Of a stretch of DNA of 64,000 bases, positions 1-8,480 are shown in pieces; position 1 is the stretch's first letter; the number at the start of each line of letters is the position of its first letter. The translations under genes were made by a program, and so were the position numbers. The notes under the pieces are model-generated. The model had not been told where the DNA came from. It was given only the letters and a program-made list of their open reading frames with translations, and searched no databases. Origin of the DNA: Actinacidiphila oryziradicis (GTDB lineage Bacteria > Actinomycetota > Actinomycetes > Streptomycetales > Streptomycetaceae); the NCBI RefSeq assembly GCF_005047355.1, contig NZ_SUMC01000037.1, positions 1 to 64,000 on the forward strand, read 5' to 3'.

Positions 1-179
1 GAACACCGCGGGGCGGCTCTCACGCGGAACCTGTCGACGACGCACCAGCGCCGCCGAGCGGACCGGCTTCCACCACCTGTACGCCACCGGAGTCCACACC
101 CTCACCCCGAGGTTCGGACCCCACCGCCACGACAGACGGCCACGCCGCGCCCGAAAAGCCTGAATCACTCAGGCACACA

Positions 180-939
180 CAGAGTTCCAGAGACGCTGCG
201 GTGCGCAAGATTGAGCAGGGCAGGAACCCGGCGGGCGTCACGGTCGAGCTCCGCGACGGCACATACCGGTTGAGCAAATCGTGGGAGTTCGGTGCGGCCG
301 ACTCCGGCAGCGCCGGTCACCCGGTCGTGTGGCAGGCAGCGCCGGGCGCGCACCCGGTGATTTCCGGCGCCACCCGGGTCACCGGCTGGTCCCAGGTCGG
401 CAGCACCGGCGTGTGGTCGGCGAGCATGCCCGTGGCAGCGCCAGCTGGCAGCTCTACGTCGACGGCACGGAAGCGTCCATCGCGCAGGCCACGCCGGCGG
501 GCTGCTGTTCACCCAGCACACCACGATTGCGCACAACGACCTCTACGACCTGCCGTACACCGGCATCACCGCGGGCGTCATCGAGGGCCACGTCGACGAC
601 GCCAACCACCCACAGAACTCCACCAACATCAACGCCGACAACACGATCAGCGACAACCTGATCTTCAACGTCATGCAGGTGCTCGCCGACGGCGGGGCGA
701 TTTACATGGAAGGCCACCAGGCGCAGTACGTCTACCAGGCCGACGGCACGATCGACGCGGCGGCCACGCTCGCCAACGGCCTGCACGTCACCGGCAATGT
801 CGTGTACAACGATGGCGCCAGATACAACGCGTTCTATGACGACGCGGGTTCGGAATGGATCACCATCAGCGGCAACGCGGAGTTCCACCCGCTGAGCTCA
901 CTCGGCCAGGGCGGCTGCTCGGCCACCGGCCACTTCTAG
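180..939 (+). pseudogene. Broken right-handed beta-helix (pectate-lyase-like) protein
   Basis: Three reading frames in succession encode pieces of one secreted parallel beta-helix protein. The first (about 180-440) carries an N-terminal family segment with VELRDGTYRL and a following GAHPVISGATRVTGW strand. A short second-frame piece reads QLYVDGTEASIAQA. From about 508 a third frame runs to the stop at 939, with TIAHNDLYDLPYTGI and an EWITISGN end. Intact relatives have several hundred residues between the second and third pieces, so I infer a large internal deletion plus frameshifts. The upstream part, including any signal peptide, is not recognisable. In positions 1-179 I see no convincing gene. 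Confidence 0.7.
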
Positions 940-1147
940 CGTGGATGGGCGAGACAGGAGTACACCCCAGCATGGTCAGCACCACCACCCCCGCTTCGGC
1001 TCCCGGAGAGGATCCGGCACCGCGCCCGCTCCGGTTCCGGCTGACGCGGACCCGGAAATCGGCCGCCCAGCAATCCTGCAGCTCGGGGACGGCCATTCCG
1101 CCGACCGGACCGCCGAATACCGAGCCGGTGCCCCGTGGTCGGCCGCT

Positions 1148-2008
1148 TCACCGTACGGGCGTGCCCGTTGCCCCCGTGGGGAATTCCTCGATGCCGAGTA
1201 CCCGCAGCAGCTCCAGCCGCTCGCGGGCCTCGGCGTCCCCCGGGGTGAGCACCAGCAGTTGCTGGCCCTGGTCGGGAGTGACCAGGGTCTCGCAGTCCAT
1301 CAGCAGGCGGCCCACCCTCGGGTGCAGGAAGGTCTTGCGGTCGGCGCGCCGGACCGCCACCTCGTGCTCGGCCCAGAGTCGGCGGAAGTCGGCGCTCGCG
1401 GCCTGCAACCGGTCGACGAGTCCTGCGACCGTGGGGTCGCCGGACCGGCGGCCGACGACCGCGCGCAGGTCGGCCACGAGCTGGCGGGCGTGGTACTCCT
1501 GCTCCTCGGGCGGGTGGACGGCGCGGGCAGCGGGGTCGGTGAAATAGCGGTGCACGACGTAGCGCCGGTCGCCGGAGAAGCCGGTGTGGTCGCCCATCAG
1601 CAGGACGGCTGCCCGGTTCTGGGCGAGGACCTCGCCCAGGTCGGACAGCACCAGGGCCGGGGTGTCGCCGAGCAGGTCGAGCATGCGGATCAGGCCGGCG
1701 CGGGCCAGGCGGGCCACCCCGTCGGCGGGCGGGGGCCGGTGGCCGGCCAGGTGGAACAGGTGGTCGCACTCGTCGTCGGAGAGGCGCAACGCCCGGGCCA
1801 GCGCGCCGAGCAGCTGGGTCGAGGGCTGACTGCTGCGGCCCTGCTCGAGGCGTACGACGTAGTCCACCGACATGCCGGCGAGCATGGCCACCTCTTCCCG
1901 GCGTAGGCCGGTGGTGCGGCGGCGGGGGCCGTCGGCGATGCCGACCTCGGCCGGGCGGATCGCCTCGCGGCGGCGGCGCAGGAAGTCGGCGAGCTGGTCA
2001 CGTTCCAT
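1148..2008 (-). CDS. Helix-turn-helix regulator, XRE/MmyB-like
   Basis: This 286-residue DNA-binding regulator starts at the ATG at 2008, giving the family N-terminus MERDQLADFLRRRRE. Residues ~5-75 form the HTH, with RRTTGLRREEVAMLAGMSVD and DYVVRLEQGR as the second and recognition helices. Residues ~100-270 are the MmyB-type ligand-binding domain, including RYFTDPAARAVHPPEEQEYHA. It is divergent from the aldo/keto reductase at 2135, and the roughly 125-bp gap holds both start regions. In Streptomyces this arrangement is very common: the regulator usually controls the neighbouring oxidoreductase. The ligand cannot be told from the sequence. Confidence 0.88.
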   Translation of the reverse strand: MERDQLADFLRRRREAIRPAEVGIADGPRRRTTGLRREEVAMLAGMSVDYVVRLEQGRSSQPSTQLLGALARALRLSDDECDHLFHLAGHRPPPADGVARLARAGLIRMLDLLGDTPALVLSDLGEVLAQNRAAVLLMGDHTGFSGDRRYVVHRYFTDPAARAVHPPEEQEYHARQLVADLRAVVGRRSGDPTVAGLVDRLQAASADFRRLWAEHEVAVRRADRKTFLHPRVGRLLMDCETLVTPDQGQQLLVLTPGDAEARERLELLRVLGIEEFPTGATGTPVR

Positions 2009-2134
2009 GGCCCCATGGTCCCTCGCGAGGGCGAGCCGAGCCAGGGAGCGGCTCTCCCATGATGAACGCTCCGCTCCCGTACGTCGCGGCGCGGGCGCAA
2101 GGTGGGTGACAGATCGACGACGAAGGAGAACGCG

Positions 2135-3130
2135 ATGCAGATACGAACCCTGGGCAGCACCGGCCCGGCCGTTTCCGCGCTGGGCCTGGGTGCGATGGGC
2201 ATGTCGGGCGCCTACGGCGCGGCCGACCGCGCGGAGAGTATCGCCACCGTGCACGCCGCGCTGGAGGCCGGCGTCACCCTGATCGACACTGGCGACTTCT
2301 ACGCCATGGGCCACAACGAGTTGCTGCTCGCCGAGGCGCTGCGCGGCCGGGACCGGGACAGCTACAGGCTGAGCGTCAAGTTCGGCATGCTGCGCGGGCC
2401 GGGCCCGGAGTCCGGCGGGACTGATGGCCGTCCCGAGGCGGTGAAGAACTTCCTGGCCTACTCACTGACCCGGCTGGGCACCGACCACATCGACATCTAC
2501 CGTCCCGCCCGGCTGGACCCGGCGGTGCCGATCGAGGAGACGGTGGGCGCGATCAAGGAGATGATCGACGCCGGGTACGTGCGGCACGTCGGCCTCTCGG
2601 AGGTCGATGCGGCGACGATCCGCCGGGCGCACGCCGTGCATCCGGTCGCCGACCTGCAGATCGAGTACTCGCTTCTGTCCCGCGCGGTGGAGGCTGAGAT
2701 CCTGCCCACGCTGCGGGAGCTCGGCATCGGCCTGACCGCGTACGGCGTCCTCAGCCGCGGCCTCATCTCCGGGCACTGGTCCGCCGGCCACACCGCCGGC
2801 CCCGGCGACTTCCGCGCCTTCAACCCGCGGTTCTCGAGCGGGAACGTGGAACACAACCTCGCCCTCGTGGAGGCGCTGCGCCGGGTCGCCGAGGCGAAGG
2901 GGTGCACCGTCGCCCAGCTGGCCATCGCCTGGGTGGCTGCACAGGACGAGGACATCGTTCCGCTGGTCGGCGCTCGCACCCGCGAGCGGCTGGCCGAGGC
3001 GCTGCCCGCGATGGAGCTGAACCTCACGACGGACGACCTCGCCGAGATCGAGAAGGCGGTGCCGCAGGGCGCGGCGCGCGGCGACCGATACCCGTCCGCG
3101 TTCATGTCCAGCCTCGGCGTGGGGAACTGA
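2135..3130 (+). CDS. Aldo/keto reductase
   Basis: A 331-residue NADPH-dependent (alpha/beta)8 barrel oxidoreductase of the AKR superfamily. The start at 2135 follows AAGGAG at 2122-2127; a GTG 33 nt upstream is in frame but poorly placed. The active-site Asp and Tyr are in IDTGDFYAMGHNE (D51, Y56) and the Lys is in SVKFGM (K82). The fourth tetrad position, usually His in a YxxHR-type motif, reads YRPARLDP, so the His is absent. The cofactor-binding end VPLVGARTRERLAEAL is intact. It is divergent from the XRE gene and is its probable target. The substrate is unknown. Confidence 0.88.
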   Translation: MQIRTLGSTGPAVSALGLGAMGMSGAYGAADRAESIATVHAALEAGVTLIDTGDFYAMGHNELLLAEALRGRDRDSYRLSVKFGMLRGPGPESGGTDGRPEAVKNFLAYSLTRLGTDHIDIYRPARLDPAVPIEETVGAIKEMIDAGYVRHVGLSEVDAATIRRAHAVHPVADLQIEYSLLSRAVEAEILPTLRELGIGLTAYGVLSRGLISGHWSAGHTAGPGDFRAFNPRFSSGNVEHNLALVEALRRVAEAKGCTVAQLAIAWVAAQDEDIVPLVGARTRERLAEALPAMELNLTTDDLAEIEKAVPQGAARGDRYPSAFMSSLGVGN

Positions 3131-3466
3131 GTCCGGCTCTCCGGCGGGGCCCGCTCCGGCGCGGGTTCCGCCCTGAAGTCGGCACCCTGGGCAACGAGGT
3201 TCTGTCCCGCAAAGTGTGAGCCTGGGCAGAGCAGGGCCACGGCGGCAAGCGTCCGGCCGTAGCCAGCGGCATCCCGGTTCCGCAGGACGCACCAGCCTGG
3301 ACCGTCTTGATCAATCACGGTTGAGGGGACAGAGCCCTCTTCTCGCGAACGGAGCCAACCGTTGACGCGGTTCGCGGATGGGACCACCTCGGCGACTGCC
3401 GCTCCTGACTGGCGGCCAGAATGCCATCGGCGTCCGGTCGAGGGTCAGAGCGCGCTGGTCGGGGCT
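3131..3466. other. Intergenic stretch, no gene recognised
   Basis: About 340 bp between the aldo/keto reductase and the first remnant of the debris region. Reading frames on both strands are open because of the GC content but match no family I know. I see no clear terminator or promoter. Confidence 0.4.
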
Positions 3467-3595
3467 GCGGTGGTCGCGCAGGCGACGCGCGGCGTCGGCG
3501 CAGCGCATCGCAGTGCGTTCGCCGATGCCGAAGACAGAAGCCAGGTGCAGCGCGTCCGGTCCGTGGCTCAGAGCTTCTTCCAACTGGCGGTCCAT
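3467..3595 (-). pseudogene. C-terminal remnant of a site-specific recombinase-like protein
   Basis: A minus-strand piece beginning MDRQLEEALSHGPDALHL and continuing ASVFGIGERTAMRCADAARRL resembles the extreme C-terminus of streptomycete tyrosine recombinase/integrase proteins (pattern DPxHLxxVFGIxxxTAxxY). No catalytic R-H-R-Y residues are nearby. Identification rests on this one motif, so a different protein with the same C-terminal helix pair is possible. Confidence 0.4.
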
Positions 3596-3633
3596 GCTGC
3601 AGTCGGCGGTCCTGCCGTCGGTGGCGGGATGCG

Positions 3634-3809
3634 TCAGGCGGCGGTGCGTTCGCTGACGGGTCGGCGGCGGAGGCTCGCCTGCTGGAGAGCCGGCGGCACG
3701 TATGCCTGGTCGGCGTGCCGACGTCGGTGCCCGGCGGGACGATCTCGTCGATCCGGTCGAGGATGTCGTCGGTGAGTGCAACGTCGATGCCGGCGAGAAG
3801 GTCGTCGAG
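3634..3809 (-). pseudogene. C-terminal remnant of an aldo/keto reductase
   Basis: The minus strand reads LDDLLAGIDVALTDDILDRI and then DEIVPPGTDVGT. After a one-base frame change it continues DQAYVPPALQQASLRRRP to a stop near 3634. This is the usual last ~60 residues of a streptomycete aldo/keto reductase (the IVPPGTDVG...AYVPPAL end). The catalytic barrel is missing, and the piece is joined directly to an unrelated regulator N-terminus. Confidence 0.65.
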
Positions 3810-3851
3810 GCGGCAGTGGCGCAGGAAGTCGGCCAGTTCGGTTCTGTCCAC
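3810..3851 (-). pseudogene. N-terminal stub of an XRE/MmyB-type regulator
   Basis: Fourteen codons from GTG at 3851 read VDRTELADFLRHCR, the hallmark first helix of the same regulator family as the gene at 1148-2008. They then run without a stop into the aldo/keto reductase C-terminus. This suggests a deletion that fused the start of a divergent regulator to the end of an aldo/keto reductase. Confidence 0.5.
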
Positions 3852-4011
3852 ACCTCCCCCATGCCCCGGGACGCCGGACGCAGCCAGGGACTGCCCGTCC
3901 CCGGATAAGGACGTCTCTCCCGCCGGCGCCCGCACCGCCGCACGCTGGAAGCCGGCTCGGCGGACCGGCGGCGCCCCGCAGGTGCGACGAGACGAGCACC
4001 GGAGGGGTGTC

Positions 4012-4122
4012 GCGTGCCACAGGTGCCGAGGGCTGGCCCGTCGCGGGGTTGAGGGCCTTCATCGTGCCATCGGATGCCGGTACGGACGACGAGCCGATCA
4101 GCATGTCTCCGGTCAGTGTCAT
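4012..4122 (-). pseudogene. N-terminal stub of an aldehyde dehydrogenase
   Basis: From ATG at 4122 the minus strand encodes MTLTGDMLIGSSSVPASDGT followed by MKALNPATGQP. This is the start of aldehyde dehydrogenases of the 2,5-dioxovalerate/NADP-dependent type, where NPATG begins the Rossmann-side domain. Homology ends after ~35 residues. The ATG lies one base beyond the stop of the isochorismatase-like gene, so the two were probably an operon before truncation. Confidence 0.55.
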
Positions 4123-4123
4123 C

Positions 4124-4750
4124 TCAGTGCTCTCCCTTCTCCAGCGCCTGCAGGAGTTCTGCGGTGGTGGTGATGGTGTGGGCGTAGGCGGGGCCGTTGA
4201 GTTCGTGGGCGGCGTGCATCATCTCGGGCTCGAAGGCGGCGGTGGCGTCGCGGACGAGGGTGACGTGGTAGCCGAGTTCCATGGCGTAGCGGCCGGTGGT
4301 GCAGGTGTTGGCGAGCATGCCGATGACGATGACGTGGGTGATGCCGTGCTGCTTGAGCTGGAAGTCCAGGTCGGTGTTGGCGAAGCCGCTCTGGGCCCAG
4401 TGCTCCTGGGCGATCACGTCACCGTCGGCGGGCCGGAAGTCCGGGTGGAACTCCCCGCCCCAGGTGCCCAGCGCGAAGATGTGGCGCTGCTGCCCATGCA
4501 CCCGCTGGCTGGGGCTGGGGTGGTCCCAGTCCTCGTAGTCGCCTTTCTGCCAGCGGCGGTGGGGGATGAAGAGGATCTGCAGGTGTGCCTGGCGGCCGGC
4601 GGCGACAACGGCGCGCAGGTTGTCCAGCAGGCCGACGTCGGTGGCCACGGGCTTGGCCTGGGGCCAGAGCTTGCCTCCCTCGGACAGGAAGTCGTTGTAG
4701 GGGTCGACCAGCAGGACCGCGGTGCGGGTGGGGTCGTAGGTGTCGGTCAC
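4124..4750 (-). CDS. Isochorismatase-family cysteine hydrolase
   Basis: A 208-residue cytoplasmic hydrolase with the isochorismatase/nicotinamidase fold. The GTG at 4750 is preferred because GGAAAGGAC precedes it at suitable spacing; an ATG at 4792 would add 14 residues and overlap the operator. The catalytic Asp is in LLVDPYNDF and the nucleophile Cys in VIGMLANTCTTGR, with the cis-peptide segment just before it. The family cleaves amide or vinyl-ether bonds; this substrate is unknown. It is divergent from the TetR gene at 4914. Matching palindromes before each gene imply TetR control. The truncated aldehyde dehydrogenase follows immediately. Confidence 0.88.
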   Translation of the reverse strand: MTDTYDPTRTAVLLVDPYNDFLSEGGKLWPQAKPVATDVGLLDNLRAVVAAGRQAHLQILFIPHRRWQKGDYEDWDHPSPSQRVHGQQRHIFALGTWGGEFHPDFRPADGDVIAQEHWAQSGFANTDLDFQLKQHGITHVIVIGMLANTCTTGRYAMELGYHVTLVRDATAAFEPEMMHAAHELNGPAYAHTITTTAELLQALEKGEH

Positions 4751-4768
4751 GGTGCGTCCTTTCCCAGC

Positions 4769-4790
4769 GTGGATGAATTTCATCATCCAC
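4769..4790. promoter_or_regulatory. Putative TetR operator 1
   Basis: Inverted repeat GTGGATGA-N6-TCATCCAC, with perfect 8-bp arms, 19 bp upstream of the hydrolase GTG. The same element with one mismatch sits before the TetR gene at 4850-4871. Between them lies another inverted repeat (arms 4789-4797 and 4812-4820). Confidence 0.7.
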
Positions 4791-4849
4791 ATTCGGGGCG
4801 CTAGACGTCATCCCGAATGTCAAGGGAGGGTGTACCTCCCTCGGGAAAC

Positions 4850-4871
4850 GTGTATGATGTTCGTCATCCAC
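4850..4871. promoter_or_regulatory. Putative TetR operator 2
   Basis: GTGTATGA-N6-TCATCCAC, the second copy of the 22-bp palindrome, 42 bp upstream of the TetR ATG. Having the pair on both sides of the divergent promoter region fits autoregulation plus control of the hydrolase. Confidence 0.7.
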
Positions 4872-4913
4872 ATTTGATCGGTGCAGCCTGCCGGATATCG
4901 GGGAGGTCACGAG

Positions 4914-5495
4914 ATGGGTCACTCCCAGGCAGCCAAGACGGAGTCGCGTGAGCGGGTCCTGCGGATCACCGCCCGCCGTATCCGCGAGGAGGGGATGACC
5001 CGCCCGGGCGTCGCGGACCTGATGAAAGAGGCGGGTCTGACCCACGGCGGGTTCTACAAGCACTTCGCATCACGCGACGACCTGATGAATCAGGCTGCGG
5101 CGCTGGCTCTGGCCGACGGGGAGACCAAGATGACGGAGGCCGCTCGTCGGAACCTCGAGGAGCCCCGCACGGGATTGATCGACGATTACCTCAGCACCCG
5201 CCACCGTGACGCTCCTGGAACAGGCTGCGCCGTGGTGACGCTCGGCGCTGCGGCAGGCCGCGGCGGTGCCGAGATGAAGGAGGCGTACGAAAAGCAGGTA
5301 CAGAGCTATCTGGCGCTCATCAGCGAGACGGGGGACGGCGACGACTCCGATGAGGCGCAGGCCGACGCCATGCTCACGCTCAGCGCGATGGTCGGCGCGT
5401 TGCTGATGTCGCGGGCGGTTGCCGACCCGCAGTTGTCCGATCAGCTTCTGCAGACGGTCGCCGAGCGGCTCAAGCGCTCGACCGCGAAGGTCTGA
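4914..5495 (+). CDS. TetR-family transcriptional regulator
   Basis: A 193-residue repressor. The start at 4914 follows GGGGAGGT. Residues ~10-60 are the TetR HTH, with GVADLMKEAGLTHGGFYKHF as the recognition region. The C-terminal part, with TGCAVVTLGAAAGRGG, matches the TetR_C ligand domain of the AcrR/NemR-like group. It is divergent from the isochorismatase-family gene and probably represses it through the two palindromes. The inducer is not evident. Confidence 0.9.
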   Translation: MGHSQAAKTESRERVLRITARRIREEGMTRPGVADLMKEAGLTHGGFYKHFASRDDLMNQAAALALADGETKMTEAARRNLEEPRTGLIDDYLSTRHRDAPGTGCAVVTLGAAAGRGGAEMKEAYEKQVQSYLALISETGDGDDSDEAQADAMLTLSAMVGALLMSRAVADPQLSDQLLQTVAERLKRSTAKV

Positions 5496-5642
5496 CCCGG
5501 CCGGCACCGACGCCGACCGAGCCGCCGTCTACCAGCTGGCTGCCGTCCTCGCCCCGACCACCCGTCCACCGGCCTGACCTGCCACTACTCCACCCCGGAC
5601 AGCCTCATATGCTCCGCAACCAACACGTCTTGGAGAAGAATC

Positions 5643-6058
5643 GTGGCTTCGACTTCGGTAAGCCGGGTTGTCCCCGCCTCCTCTGAGCGCGTGTGGCAGC
5701 TCATCGGCGGCTTCGGCTCCCTGCCGGACTGGCTCCCCTACATCCCGCAGAGCACGGCACTGGAGGGCGGCCGGGTACGCCGGCTGAGCAACCCCGGGGG
5801 AGAGGTGATCATCGAGCGCCTGGTCGAGTTCAACGAGCAGGAGCGCTGCTACTCCTACGCCATCCTCGAAGCGCCCTTCCCCGTCACCGGCTGCATCTCG
5901 ACGTTGCGCGTGCACGCCGTGCCCGGCGAGGCAGAGGTCGCCGAGTGCAGTGGTCCGGACGGTTCGTCCCCCAAGGGGTGACCGACGCCGAGGCGGTCGA
6001 CCTGTTCACCGGCATCTACCGCGGCGGCCTCGACGCCCTGCACAATGCATTGGGCTGA
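5643..6058 (+). pseudogene. SRPBCC-family protein with a frameshift
   Basis: The GTG at 5643 after GGAGAAGA begins a START/SRPBCC (polyketide cyclase/dehydrase-like) protein: SSERVWQLIGGFGSLPDWLP, then GGEVIIERLVEFNEQ. The frame is lost at about 5950, where GEAEVAE should continue as VQWSGRFVPQGVTDAEAV in the other frame, reaching a stop at 6058 after GIYRGGLDALHNALG. A single missing base explains it. This is either a recent pseudogene or a sequencing error; joined, the protein would be ~138 residues, normal for the family. Confidence 0.75.
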
Positions 6059-6166
6059 ACGCCCTCTCGCACAGCAGGCGCCAGGCGGTGGGGGGTCGGT
6101 AACTGGTGGCGGTTGAGTGTCCATGAGTGTCCTTTACTGGTCATGAGTGGTGTATGGGGTTTGCTT

Positions 6167-6295
6167 ATGAACCTGACGGAATGGGCACGGGCGCAGGGGA
6201 TCGCTCCCCGGACTGCGTACCGCTGGTTCCGTGAGGGCACGTTGCCGGTCCCTGCGGAACGCGTGGGCCCGCGCACGATCCTGGTCAGGCCCTAG
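6167..6295 (+). pseudogene. IS607-type transposase (TnpA) N-terminal stub
   Basis: From ATG at 6167 the sequence encodes MNLTEWARAQGIAPRTAYRW followed by FREGTLPVP and a VGPRTILV end. This is the MerR-like helix-turn-helix domain of IS607-family serine transposases. The serine-recombinase catalytic domain that should follow (usually ARVSSHDQ) is missing and a stop comes at 6295. Just upstream, TGAGTG occurs three times (about 6113-6150), possibly part of the element's left end. Confidence 0.7.
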
Positions 6296-6525
6296 GCGTA
6301 TCGAACGCGGGTCGTCGGATTCACGGCCGCGGAGATCGGCCGGAGCGACGGGGCGGTCACCTCGGTCATCATTAGCTCCCGCCCGCAAGCCGTCGCGGGA
6401 TCTGCTGGCCGACGTGGAGGTCGAGCTGATCGGGAAGATCTTCGAAAGGAACCGCGATCACGCCGCCGGGCGTCGACGCCTGCCAGGGAACGTTCACTGC
6501 ACGCCGCGCAGCGCGATCCGCGGCG

Positions 6526-6696
6526 GACGATCCGTGGCGGCAGTTCCACTGGGAACGCGCTGTCAGGATCTTTGGCCCTGCAGGAGCCGGCGCCTTCCGG
6601 GACGACCTCTCTGAAGCGGAGATTCTGGAGCTGGGCGGCGGGCACTTTCTGCTCGCAAGCCATCTGGACGGGAGGCTGACATGGATCGGTTCGTGA
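6526..6696 (+). pseudogene. C-terminal remnant of an alpha/beta hydrolase
   Basis: Frame 1 reads DDPWRQFHWERAVRIFGPAG, then AFRDDLSEAEILELGGGHFL. This resembles the last strand and catalytic-His region (the GGHFxL motif) of epoxide-hydrolase-like alpha/beta hydrolases. Nothing upstream encodes the nucleophile elbow. It overlaps the start of the amidohydrolase remnant, as in a former operon. Confidence 0.45.
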
Positions 6697-7125
6697 TCGC
6701 CGGCAGTGTTCGACGGCGACCGGCTACTGGGCCAGGTCGACGTGCGGGTGGCGGATGGGCTCATCACCGAAGTCGGCGGCCGGCCCCAGGATGGCGAGCG
6801 TGTGGTCGACGGCTCAGGGGCAACTTTGCTGCCCGGCCTGATCGACGCACACACCCATGCCGACCGGGACGCGCGGCGAGCGGCGCTGACCTTCGGGGTG
6901 ACCACCGAGCTCGACCTGCTGTCGATGCCCGAGGTGATGGGTGCGCTGCGCCGCGAGGTCGCCGCCCGTACCGAACCTGGCCGACGTCCGCGGCGCCTCG
7001 GTGGGCCTCAATGTGCCACACGGCCAACCGCACCAGCTACGCCGGGGAATGGGCGATCCGGTCTGGCCGACCGCGACACGGCCGGACGAGGTGCCAGGCT
7101 TCGTGGCCGACCGGCTGGCGGAGGG
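6681..7125 (+). pseudogene. Amidohydrolase N-terminal fragment, multiply frameshifted
   Basis: The ATG at 6681 gives MDRFVIAGSV. After a frame change near 6708 it continues FDGDRLLGQVDVRVADGLI and LLPGLIDAHTHAD, the first metal-binding motif (HxH) of the amidohydrolase superfamily. Another shift near 6975 leads into NLADVRGASVGLNVPHG and TRPDEVPGFVADRLAEGADL. The remaining two-thirds of the barrel is absent. Substrate cannot be inferred. Confidence 0.6.
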
Positions 7126-7218
7126 AGCCGACTTGTGGGACTCTGTCGCCCGATCCGCGGTGAGAGCCGATTCGATCAGCCTCACCAGCACGTTCACCGT
7201 GAGCCGCCGGTCGGTTGC

Positions 7219-7521
7219 GTCGAACTCGAAGAGGCCTACCGCCTCGCGCCGCGGCTGCGCTCCCACGAGATGTCCGAGGAGACGTCGTTCGAGCCCGGCG
7301 ACGTGGTCGCTCACTGCAGTTGGGTCGTGCACGGCACCGACGCCAACGTCGGCACCCGGCCGCGGTGGGTGTACCGGCCGCTGTTCTTTCCCGCCGACGC
7401 GGTCTACATGGGCGTGCCGTCGCCGACTATCGCGGGACGCGGCATCGGGCCGTTCGAGATCCTCGACCATCCCGACTTCCCGATCACCTACGAGCCCACG
7501 GCGGCTCGTGCGGGCGGATGA
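7219..7521 (+). pseudogene. C-terminal remnant of a phytanoyl-CoA dioxygenase-like protein
   Basis: The segment FEPGDVVAHCSWVVHGTDAN followed by RPRWVYRPLFFPADAVY matches the second half of PhyH-type Fe(II)/2-oxoglutarate dioxygenases: the distal His in VVHG and the 2OG-binding Arg in RPRW. The N-terminal half with the HxD motif is missing. It shares an open frame with the unrelated amidohydrolase debris. Confidence 0.5.
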
Positions 7522-7539
7522 TCGCACGAGCCGGTGCGG

Positions 7540-8358
7540 TCACTTGCGGACGAGCATCACTTCGGTATCACCAGGCCAGTCCCAGAAGACCCCTTCGGGG
7601 GAGCGCTCCTTCAGTAGTTCGCGCACCTCGTCGGCGAACTCTTCGATGTGATCGCCGAACAGGTGCGGCGCCGCGAAGGACATGGAAAAGTAGTTGGACA
7701 GCACGCCGTCGATGTCCTGCACGTGGTCGGGGATGCCGGGGGCGAAGAGCACCCGGGGCGCGCCGAACCGGCTGCTGGCTAGGGCGTCCTGGAGGCTGAG
7801 GGCCTGAACCGGCGCAGTGCTCTGACCCGCTCGCCTCTTCGATCCGAGGTACTTCCGCACCAGTTCCCGGATCTCGTCGTGCGGGATGCGCGGCGGCCCG
7901 GGGCTCGCCGGGACGGCCCGCCCCTCGGCCTGATGCCCGACCAGGATCAGGGCGCCCCCGGGCTCCAACATGTCGTAGATCGCCTCGGCCACAGGAATCT
8001 CGTTGGTCCAGTAGAACGACTGGCCGAATGTAACCAGTCGGTACGGCCCGGGTGCCGCCGCGGGGAGCTCCTCGGCCCTGGCCTGGACCCAGGTGATGTT
8101 CGCGATGCCCCGTTCGTCCGCGGCCCGGCGGCCCTCGGCGAGCATAGCCGGATCCGGATCCAGTCCGACGGCCTCCCCGAACAGGTGGGCCAGCCGCACG
8201 GTCAGGACGCCGGGGCCGCACCCGACGTCCAGGAGTCTTCCGCTGCCGTCCAGGCCGAGTTCCTCAGCGAGGAGTGCCTCGAGCTGGGGAGAGTACGGGG
8301 GCCTTCCGCACCGATAGTGTGCAGCCGCGCCATCGTAGAACGTGGGGTCGTATTGCAC
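7540..8358 (-). CDS. Class I SAM-dependent methyltransferase
   Basis: A 272-residue cytoplasmic methyltransferase of the Methyltransf_11 type. SAM motif I is RLLDVGCGPGVLTVRL (residues ~40-55), with the acidic residue closing strand 2 in AVGLDPDPAML. Motif II/III regions follow (VTFGQSFYW, LEPGGALILVGH). The C-terminal ~100 residues form the usual variable cap, ending in a FWDWPGDTEVML strand. It stands alone between debris blocks. The substrate is unknown; the start MQYDPTFYDG is typical of the family. Confidence 0.88.
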   Translation of the reverse strand: MQYDPTFYDGAAAHYRCGRPPYSPQLEALLAEELGLDGSGRLLDVGCGPGVLTVRLAHLFGEAVGLDPDPAMLAEGRRAADERGIANITWVQARAEELPAAAPGPYRLVTFGQSFYWTNEIPVAEAIYDMLEPGGALILVGHQAEGRAVPASPGPPRIPHDEIRELVRKYLGSKRRAGQSTAPVQALSLQDALASSRFGAPRVLFAPGIPDHVQDIDGVLSNYFSMSFAAPHLFGDHIEEFADEVRELLKERSPEGVFWDWPGDTEVMLVRK

Positions 8359-8480
8359 CGCAGAACACTACAGGGACCCGCGTCGCGGCCGCTACCTCAC
8401 GCGATCTCGACACGGATGAGTATGGACCCGTTGCAGTCGTCGCATTCGGTCCGTTGGAACGTCACGTCACGTCACGCCCG

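Noticed and set aside
8385..8470. Short minus-strand peptide with a CxxC pair (RTECDDCNGSILIRVEIA)
   Set aside because: There is no start with RBS and the opposite strand is equally open; one motif is not enough to call a gene or fragment.
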